The notes below the pieces were generated by a model. It did no database searches, was not told where the DNA came from, and saw only the letters and a program-made list of their open reading frames with translations. Both the position numbers and the translations under genes were made by a program. Below, one piece after another: positions 8,626-15,990 of a stretch of 15,990 nucleotides of DNA (the first letter of the stretch is position 1; each line of letters starts with the position of its first letter). Source of the stretch: Tieghemiomyces parasiticus (lineage: Eukaryota; Kickxellomycota; Dimargaritomycetes; Dimargaritales; Dimargaritaceae). Location of the stretch: assembly GCA_027575765.1 (NCBI GenBank), contig JANBPT010001037.1, positions 1-15,990 of the forward strand, written 5' to 3'.

Positions 8626-10082
8626 AAAATTCTTGCTTATGTGTTTTAGTTCTTTAAATCCTTTTATTTTCGTATAAATGGTCGCCTTTGTTATAAGATT
8701 GGTCCATAAAGTTTATCCTCATTGGACGTTAGTAGCATTGGTTGTGGGTGATTTTGGTTTGATTACATCTTGAGATATACATGGTTTCGGCGTGCCCCTA
8801 AAAGAATACCATGAATACAAGAACGGCCCCTGAGAAATCTAGAAATTCTCCGTCAAAATAAGTGGTGCAGGTCCTCCACAGCATACATCTCACGGAGATA
8901 TCTTTAGGAGTCGTAATATCAAGTTCAGGCAGGGCTGACATGCCAGTTGCATGCGTCCCCGTGTCGCGTGAGTTGGGCAGCCCATTCGTTTGCGCCACTA
9001 GCCCAGCCAGTGTGTCACCGATACACGGCGCTCAGAGCATGGCCCAGGGCTAGCGAGTCGGCCGACCAGCTTAATTGGTGATCGGTATAGCCAGCGGAAT
9101 CAGTATGTAGGCGGGGAGTTATGCCCAGCCGAACGGTTTCAGGGTGGCGTGTGCGTAGGAAGAGGTGCCTGTACAAGAGATCAGGCCCTGGATGCTCAAT
9201 CAAACTGAGCGTAGCTGTTGGTGATGGGCGAAGTGCCGCTACTTGAGCAAGTACTTGGGCCCGTTTGAAGTCCGGAGGAGGACATGCTGCGAATCCTGGC
9301 CAACCGCATGGGCCACATACGTCCTGCTCAGGTCAACCTGGCCGACACCCTACATGGACGTGACGCCGCCAATCTACCGAACAACCTTGTACAGTTCTCC
9401 GATGTGGGAATGGGGCGCTGAGTTGGTGTAGAATGGTGAGCTGGAGAGCAGATGGCCTAAAAGCGATAAAATCACGTAGACCAGTTTGCCTTGCCGGCGG
9501 ACACGCGACGGGTATGAGGAGTTCGTAATACCGAGTGGGGCTAGGAACTTTGGCTGCGCGTTATTTCGTGCAAGGGAACTCAAGGTGATTAGCGAGGCCG
9601 AGCGGGCCTGCTGAGGGATGTAAAGGAAGTCGAAACAGCAGGCAAGCCACGTTTATTATGGCTTGGTGGGAGGGGAAGAGAGGGGGTTTCAACCGCTGAA
9701 CTGCGCGGGGAAAGCACTTTAAAGCAACACCGTGATCATACAGTTGCCCGGTAGGTTACAGGTGGAATACAAACTGATATGGGGGAGCATGTATAGACGC
9801 AGCGTAGTTTGAGACTTCTCCACATGGTAGACCAGCTGGACCGCGCTGCATAATCTATATCTGTCACTTCCTAGGCTCGGCTATCTAAACGGCTTTGGAA
9901 AAAATACATTATCTAAAGGACGAGAGTTTACTGAACATGAATAATCCTTTCTAGTGTAGTGGATGACCGGATTACAAGTGAAATATCTGTTCGAGATCAA
10001 CGTGAGTCTAGAACGCATGACGGCCGTTCTGGCATCCTGAGTCTCTTACCACCATACTCTAAATGATCAAGTGCAGATAGCG
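8626..10082. other. Intergenic region without a convincing gene
   Basis: The first 200 bases are AT-rich with several T-rich stretches and are likely the 3' untranslated region of the secreted-protein gene. A 47-codon minus-strand frame beginning at the ATG at 8941 has no recognisable family. A coding-like but interrupted plus-strand stretch lies at 9221-9421 (see findings). The plus strand at 9665-9690 is purine-rich (pyrimidine-rich on the minus strand, promoter-like), but no minus-strand ATG follows it between 9660 and about 9360. The rightmost part should contain the 3' end of the carrier gene. Confidence 0.4.
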
Positions 10083-11463
10083 CTACTCAATGTCCAGAAG
10101 ATACTTGACCTTCTCGTAGACGTAGAAGGATACGGCGAACATGGGCGCCACTTTCAAGTATCCAATGCTGAGTCCCACGTAGAATCCGCGTAGGCCACCG
10201 GCCGCGTAGATTTCGCGGGCCACGGTGTGAGCCTGGATCTTGGCAATGGCATCGAGGGCGCCGGCTACCTGCATCCGCCGTCGCACAATCTCAATTGGGT
10301 AGGATACGGTCTGGGCGACGATGCCGGCGAGGCCGCCGGAGAGGAGTTGGGCCCAAAAATTGAGCTGCGCTCGCCGCACGGGAGTCGAGGCGGTACCAGC
10401 GGCATCCGCAGCGGCGGGAGTCGAAGGAATGGTGGTGTAAGCCGGAAGTCGTTCGCGGCAGAGCCGTTCCAGGGCGGCATGAACGTAGAAGGAGGCCCCT
10501 GCGTAGGGAATCATGCCTAGCACGCTCATGCCGAACCCCGTGTAAAAGTTGGTGATGGGCAGCCGGAGCCACTTGGTACGGTAGGTGGACTCGCCCCAGA
10601 TCCGCTGGACGGCCCGCCGGGTCTTGTGACTCTTATCAGTGCCAGTCTCATATGCCATCCGTACCCTTATCAAATCTAGCGGGTACGTGACCAGAACCGA
10701 CGAGGTACCTGCCAGGGAACCTGCTACAAAGTGTCGGAGGTCGGTCTCCTGGTCGTGTGTGGGCATTAGAAGCTGTTCCGTAATGCCAATGGGGGACGTG
10801 GGATACGGTCAAAGTTGATGACCAGGTTGGTTAAAAAATTGTCGCGCTTTACACAGCACCGGGCGGGCGAGTACTGCTTGTAGAAGAAGGTCGGGTGGGG
10901 ACTTACGATGCGAAATTGCTCGTAGGCCATAAACTTGATGGAGGCGTAGGGGAAGATTCGCAGCAGAGACATGGAGTGGCCCTGGAAGAGGCCCGTAAAG
11001 CCCTGTTGGGCTACGATGGCCCGGCCGGCGCGGGCCACTCCAAGTAGTGACCCCGAGTACCTCCTAAACTGCGGTTGGTTTGCCTGGAATAAGATCTTGA
11101 CGCGGTCGAGTGGTGCGACCACAGTTTTGGCTGATAATGTGGTGGATAAAAGACAGGGTCGTAAGGAGTGTGCAAGCATAGGGTTAGTTAGAGGGCTAAA
11201 ACCCGGGGAGGATGCAGTCAAGGGTGAAGCGCTCAGCCGTCGTCGAGGTAGGAGTCCGCATTGGATCTCTACGCAATGGTTTGCTGTCCAGAAGTCAGTC
11301 TAGCATTCGCTTCTGGGCGTCGTTTTCCTGCACCCAAGTATGACCATGTTGCACTCTCCGACTTACCGGCACATCCGGCGATTCCTCCGGCAAACAGGGT
11401 CTTCGCCACGTAAGTTAAATCGCGATCCTGACGACCAGGCCGTCTCTGTGAACCACCTGCCAT
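10083..11463 (-). CDS. LEU5: Mitochondrial coenzyme A carrier, Leu5/SLC25A16-like
   Basis: Three exons, 11463-11367, 11130-10907 and 10772-10083, encode 336 residues. Introns are 236 bp (GTAAGT...ATCAG, phase 1) and 134 bp (GTAAGT...AACAG, phase 0). It is a six-helix mitochondrial carrier with three repeats. The signature motifs are APLDRVK (P39, D41, K44), YPLDLIRVR (P138, D140, R143) and YPIEIVRRR (P266, E268, R271). Typical neighbours are FAGGIAGC, FAGSLAGT-like VAGSLAG and LLSGGLAG. Blocks such as QGHSMSLLRIFPYA, YEQFR, GMIPYAGASF and GFYVGLSIGYLKV match yeast Leu5 and the human SLC25A16/A42 group, which bring coenzyme A into the mitochondrial matrix. An Ala/Pro/Thr-rich loop (about 218-240) before the third repeat is also found in Leu5-type carriers. 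ATG 11463 has G at -3; an extra upstream 5' exon cannot be excluded. The substrate is inferred from family resemblance. Confidence 0.92.
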
Positions 11464-14400
11464 TCCTGGGGTGGGTGGAAGCTGAGTTACAGATGACGAT
11501 AGCGGAGCGAGATTACAGATACTGGGAAGGGCGAGGGAGGGCAGTCACGGCGGCGGGCAAAGTAGCGACTTGTTCATATACCTACACAAATGAGACGGAA
11601 GTGGCAGAATCTAATGGAGATATGCGTCCATGAGGCAAATGTGCCAAGTGAAAAAGGGGGTCTGGGGCCCAGCTGGGGGGGGGGGACAGAGTGGCCCGGC
11701 CGAGGACTCAGGACCCTGCAGCCTGCGTCCAGTATCGCGCACCAGACGGAACCTCGGCCACCCCGGTTTATAGCATGGGGCCCAGCTCTACTCACCCCCC
11801 TTCTTCTACCCCCACGCCCCTGTTCCTACCTCACCTGCAGCACTGTGTGGTCCCCGAGATGGGCGATGAATAGAACGTCCCACGCCCTTTTACTCGGTAC
11901 CAATCCTTCGCTGCGCCCGGTCTAGCTAGCTTGTGACTTCCCATAACTTCGGATACCATCCTCTAAGCGAATGTTTTAGGGTGGCTGGCGGGCTCTCTCA
12001 TCACCACCAAATTCTATTGCGAATAAGAACGCTCAGCAGGCGTGGCAGTCCCAGCCGGTCACATCAGTTGTTTAGATCAGGTCGCCACCGTAGCCAGATG
12101 GCATGTGACGATGAAGGGATGCTATAAAAGGAAACCGGTGATCACACTACTGTTTCACCCGACGAGCGGACCACCGCCGGACTACTACAATACGCTTTGG
12201 GGTCGCTAACTCTGGTCCCTCTCCCCTCAGGCTCGTAGCGCAAAGCGGCGTCCAACCAAATAGACCATAGGTAAGGGGCCACCTAATGTACCCTATAAGT
12301 GAGCATCGGACTGCCAAAGTCGACTTTGGTCTGGCGGCTGGTAGGATCTCGTAGTATTATAAAATCCAACGGCTTGAGGTGCCCACAATACATTTGTACA
12401 TGACATAGCCTCTACGCGATCCTATTAATCACCCTGCAAGATGGCCCGGGGCCCTTACTGCCCCGACATGGCCTGCTAAACCCGGGTGCCATTTAACCAG
12501 GCATTTCGTCCACATGATTCGTCGAAATGCTCACGGACCAGGGCTTTTCGAACCGGTCGTATTCCCACCGTGTGTTTGGTACCATTGGCACAACGCCGCT
12601 CAACATTAAAGCCCGCCGGCGTGATATCCCGGACTGGATGCCTCCGGCGTTGCACGCCGGTCAGCCACCACTAGTCACTCACTCTATAACTATTGTCTAC
12701 CGGTTTGACAGGGTCTTTGGTCCGCCGGCGTGATGAGACGGGCATGTGCTCACCCTCTTCCCGTATCAGAAATACCCGGAGGAGCAGATATTGAGTTAGT
12801 GCCAGTGGCGTTTAACGTACAGGCGATTTATAGAGACGACTGCAAAGACCAAAGTGGTGGACTGTTTTGTAGATATGCCTAATGGCACGAACCACTTGCT
12901 GCGTGTGCCCTACCAGCAACCATTGGCGACCTTCTAAAATAAAATGCCGGACATAACGAACCACAAATTGCCAAATCGAAACATATAACCCCAACCAGAC
13001 CGACCGCCAACGCCGACTGCTACTTCCCCGCACTGCAGTCGCACCACCGGTGGCGAGTCGGCGGGTCACTGTCAAACAAATACATTTTCGGTTATCAGTC
13101 TCAGCCACTCGGAGCGAAGTGGTATCGCCTTGGTTCTTCAAAAAAATGTTAATACCAAGTCTGCCAGAGAGATACGCTTAATGGTATCGTGGCATGTAGC
13201 CAAGCAGCATGGGGGACAGGGGGGCGGGCGCAGTTGTTTCTGTGTTTTTCCTCCATTGATTCTACGGAATTAGAACCCCTTCAGCCGATATCGAGGTTCT
13301 GATTAATATTATTGAGGGACCTTATGTTTGCGAATCATTCTCGTTACTTGCTACCCTCCCCGCCACGGCAGCCACTAAGTGATAGGGTCAACCTACTATA
13401 AGGTGAGAACTCTTCGCTTGGTACAAACCACGTAGGCCGTGCTACTTGCGTCATTAGACTCGGCAGTCAACGGTGGTTCGGGATACAGACATGGTCTATG
13501 GAGTAGGTACACATAGGGATGGCTGTTATATCACGGCCCCTATGTATCCTATATGTACGCCCGCACTAATTATCCCAATTCAGAGGTGGCTGTCGTGTAA
13601 GGCACCAGGTGTGACCGTTGAAAATGATCATTCTTCCGCATCGGCGGCTTCCCTAATAAACAAAAGCTCTAAAAAAAAGAGAAGCCAAGTCGGTCCACCA
13701 CGGAGTGGCCACGGCTGCCGTGACAGACTATGAGTGGACGGGCGGAGACAAGTCGACAGAGGACGTTGCGAACCGTTACGGTTTTCAATACCCATATCAC
13801 ATTCCTATCGAGTCGCCGTGATCACCACTACACCCCCTGCCTTATTCTACCAGAATGAAAACCTCCGATTACACCTAGTCACCCGCGTTAGGGGCTATAC
13901 CCAATCTGCAAGTTACTCCCAAGGCCAGGCTGCATCAAGTAACTTAGCCGATTTCCTGGTGGTGTAACACAGATGACTTCCGTTGGCCCCGCCCTTTTTC
14001 TATACGTCAGTCCTCCGTCTAAACCCACACCCAATACCTTGCCTTCTATTAACGGGCGCTCGCACTGCTGAGTACTTAGTTCGGACTTTGGTCGCACAGG
14101 CTCTCACCACACCCAACCCCTTTAGGTATGGAATCTCCTGCCTGCCTACGTTCAGTAGACTGTTAAGTCTCTAGTCTCGTTCATCCGGGCCCTAATCTTA
14201 CCAAATCGATGGTTCGGCGATATCATGTGCCACAGCTCTGCAAGCGCGGACCTTCATTGTAAACAAACTTCTGTAGGAAATCAGCGGTGGCACCCTCCTT
14301 TCGGACCTTGACAGGTAGACGACGGGTCCGGCTGTCATTCTTCCCCTTCATACTGCAGGGCTGACAGCCATCAGCACGAAAACAGCCATGGCCGCCCTGT

Positions 14401-14562
14401 GGACATATTGTGTAAGGCGGAGAGATAGAGTAGTCTGCTATATCCGCGCCTAAAGGGAAACGGACGTGGGCAGAGAAGTCACTGTAATACTTTCCCCTCC
14501 CCATTCTCTTTGGTGCTGCTTGGAAAGTTAGTTCTTATCTTTTACATCCTGAAGAGTTTGCC
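11464..14562. other. Long gene-poor region between divergent genes
   Basis: About 3.1 kb with no recognisable protein family on either strand. The left end should be the carrier gene's promoter; the purine-rich plus strand at 11524-11540 is pyrimidine-rich on the coding strand. A GC-rich island at 11640-11880 includes an 11-base G run (11675-11685) and a coding-like frame. TATAAAAG occurs at 12123-12130 without a convincing gene after it. A perfect 16-base palindrome lies at 12314-12329. Several open frames of 70-110 codons (for example at 12812-13141, 13473-13967 and 14223-14504) are about what chance would give. No tRNA, rRNA or repeat array is seen. Confidence 0.4.
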
Positions 14563-14615
14563 TATAAAAGCCCCTTTATGCTCCGCTTGATGTTCGGATT
14601 CTTTTTTTAAAAAAA
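14563..14615 (+). promoter_or_regulatory. Candidate core promoter of the arrestin-domain gene
   Basis: TATAAAAG at 14563-14570 is followed by a T7-A7 block at 14602-14615, and then by a pyrimidine-rich plus strand up to the start codon at 15023. A TATA box plus poly(dA:dT) is a common fungal promoter layout. If transcription starts just downstream, the leader would be roughly 370-430 nt. The distance to the start codon is large, so an intron in the leader or a different start site is possible. Confidence 0.3.
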
Positions 14616-15022
14616 CAAAACAAAGTCGACCAATATCCATCAGCCCGGTCCCTACAAACTGTGATTATTCCTATACTCTATAACCTCATTCTACGGTTTC
14701 TGACAAGCCAGTGCCTTCCTGCATGTTCCGCCACTCTTCCTCTGCCTTGGCCATCAATATCATTCTGGGCACACTTTCTCTACTTTTATCAACATCGTCA
14801 GGGCATACTTCTCATCCTTATCACTGCAGCCTTTCTTATATTAGAATAACCGGCATCGAGAACTGGTATATACCATTATCTCCTGAACTCTTAACAGCAC
14901 CCTCCTCCTATTTCAATCCCTATTCAACATATATTTTGAAGCCTTTTTGATTCACCCTTACTCATACCGTAAAAGTGGAAGCGCTACGTCCGGCAACTCC
15001 TCAGCCAGCCACTGATACCACC

Positions 15023-15990
15023 ATGAAGATACTACCAACCAACATCGCGTTCGACATTTCCCATACCAGTCTGACCATCGACCTGCTCCAGAATCCGGTA
15101 ATTCTACGCGGGCCCGCCAGAACCTGTCGAGGTACCGTCCTGAACGGCTACTTGAGTTTCGCCACAGAGGAGGGCGCTAAGCTGCGTGCCCTCATCCTTA
15201 ACTTCAAGGGAGTCGAGAGCATCAACAGTTCGTCTCAAGGTAGGTCACTTCGAATGGCAGTGTCCTTTTATTTTTCATCGAATTTCTACTAGCCCTAATT
15301 TAAGGGGGGGGGGTATCATCACGTTGTTTCGTTGGGGGGGGGGCTACTCTAGGCGGAACTTGGCCTTTAACTGGTCTCTAGACCTTCTGCAGTAACCCCG
15401 TCCCGGGAACTTTGCTTGTATCCCCTGTCCAACCCTTCATCACTCCGCCACACATGATCTTTTTTGGGGGGACCTTGTGCCACTTTTCCACTCGTTAATT
15501 CCGCTTCTGTAATTTGCTTACGGCCGTCACCACAACACCAACAATAGATACATCCATTGTCACTCAACGGACCGTCTTCAGCCATACCTGGCAGTTCCTC
15601 CCGCTCCGTGTCGAGAACCACACGGTAACCGCCGGGCACCACAGCCACTACTTCGAAGTGGCCTTACCGGGCAATCTGCCCGAGACAGTGCAGACAGGGG
15701 GCGCGCGGGTGGAGTACCGCTTGACGGCTATGGCCATCCGGCCTGCCTTCCGTAAGGACCTGGTCGTAGAACGACCCGTTCTCCTTCAACGGTATGCCAT
15801 AACTGATCAGACCCTGGAACCTGAGGCCCTGACCAACCAGGGAAAACTCGGGAATGCAATTGACTACCAGCTCCGGGTAAACGAGCGACGCGTGGCCTTG
15901 GGCGATCAAGTGACCTTAGATATGCATCTGCACTGTACAAGTCACTCCTACATCTCCAAAGTCTGGATGGTTCTTACGGAACAGGTCACG
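15023..15990 (+). CDS. Arrestin-domain protein (alpha-arrestin), 5' part
   Basis: Two exons are visible: 15023-15239, and 15548 to the window edge. The intron is 308 bp (donor GTAGGT, acceptor CAATAG, phase 1, completing an Asp codon). The 220 residues seen form an arrestin N-domain: early strands SLTIDLLQNPVILRGPA, then GTVLNGYLSF, LRALILNFKGVESI, the HTWQFLPL strand, ALPGNLPETV, and VEYRLTAMAIRP leading to LVVERPVLLQRY. The order and spacing are those of fungal alpha-arrestins. These proteins bind plasma-membrane transporters and recruit Rsp5/Nedd4-type ubiquitin ligases through PY motifs, which would lie outside the window. ATG 15023 is in a CACCATG context and is the first ATG of the frame. 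The intron contains two 10-base G runs. The gene is cut only by the window boundary; the frame is open to the last base. Confidence 0.87.

Noticed and set aside
9243..9290. KYLGPFEV as a Ty3/gypsy integrase C-terminus
   Set aside because: Eight residues only; the downstream residues expected in that domain are absent in all three frames.
11663..11787. 12-base direct repeat TGGGGCCCAGCT at 11663 and 11776
   Set aside because: Too short to stand out from chance, and it lies in a GC-rich island.
12123..12268. TATA box followed by an acceptor-like CTAAC...CCCCTCAG and a donor AG|GTAAGG
   Set aside because: The putative 38-base exon between the splice sites is closed by stops in all three frames, and no downstream gene is recognisable.
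12613..12734. 13-base direct repeat CCGCCGGCGTGAT, copies at 12613 and 12722
   Set aside because: One or two 13-base repeats are expected by chance in a window of this size.
12812..13141. 109-codon minus-strand open frame with hydrophobic segments
   Set aside because: It opens with TTG, matches no family, and its length is within chance expectation.
13473..13967. 165-codon plus-strand frame broken by one TGA
   Set aside because: Several such frames are expected by chance. No domain or protein-like composition bias was seen and the first segment opens with a non-ATG or weak start.

Overview
The window looks like nuclear DNA of a fungus. It holds six recognisable protein genes. Five are spliced with short GT-AG introns or lack introns altogether, and one continues past the right edge. 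Donors are GTAAGT (four), GTAGGT and GTACGT; introns run from 130 to 308 bp. Start codons sit in good contexts (for example CACCATG) and several promoters are pyrimidine-rich on the coding strand. The closest family matches are fungal in style: a Vma21 ending in a KKXX signal and a Leu5-type carrier. The exact lineage cannot be read from the sequence. An early-diverging lineage such as a zoopagomycotan mycoparasite is possible but is only a guess, prompted by the secreted F-box-like protein.

Layout, left to right. 1-990: no clear gene, ending in the CT-rich promoter/leader of VMA21. 991-1362 (+): VMA21, assembly factor of the vacuolar ATPase. 1647-2394 (-): a three-exon LAMTOR2 (Ragulator p14) gene, tail-to-tail with VMA21 and not visible as one open reading frame. 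2784-4292 (-): S-adenosylmethionine decarboxylase proenzyme (SPE2), intronless. 4293-7156: about 2.9 kb without a convincing gene, apart from a small exon-like piece on the minus strand. 7157-8625 (+): a two-exon gene for a secreted protein with an F-box-like motif and an ankyrin-like unit. 8626-10082: no convincing gene, with one decayed coding-like fragment near 9.2-9.4 kb. 10083-11463 (-): a three-exon mitochondrial carrier of the Leu5/SLC25A16/SLC25A42 (coenzyme A) type. 11464-15022: 3.6 kb with no convincing gene, ending in the promoter/leader of the last gene. 15023-15990 (+): the 5' part of an arrestin-domain (alpha-arrestin) gene.

Most of these genes are housekeeping. VMA21 and LAMTOR2 are convergent neighbours that both serve the vacuole/lysosome surface (V-ATPase assembly and amino-acid signalling to TORC1). 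SPE2 makes the aminopropyl donor for spermidine, the carrier supplies coenzyme A to mitochondria, and arrestin-domain proteins steer plasma-membrane transporters to ubiquitination. There is no sign of an operon-like system, CRISPR array, insertion sequence or RNA gene. The item most worth following is the secreted F-box-like protein, which puts a normally intracellular ubiquitin-ligase motif behind a signal peptide.
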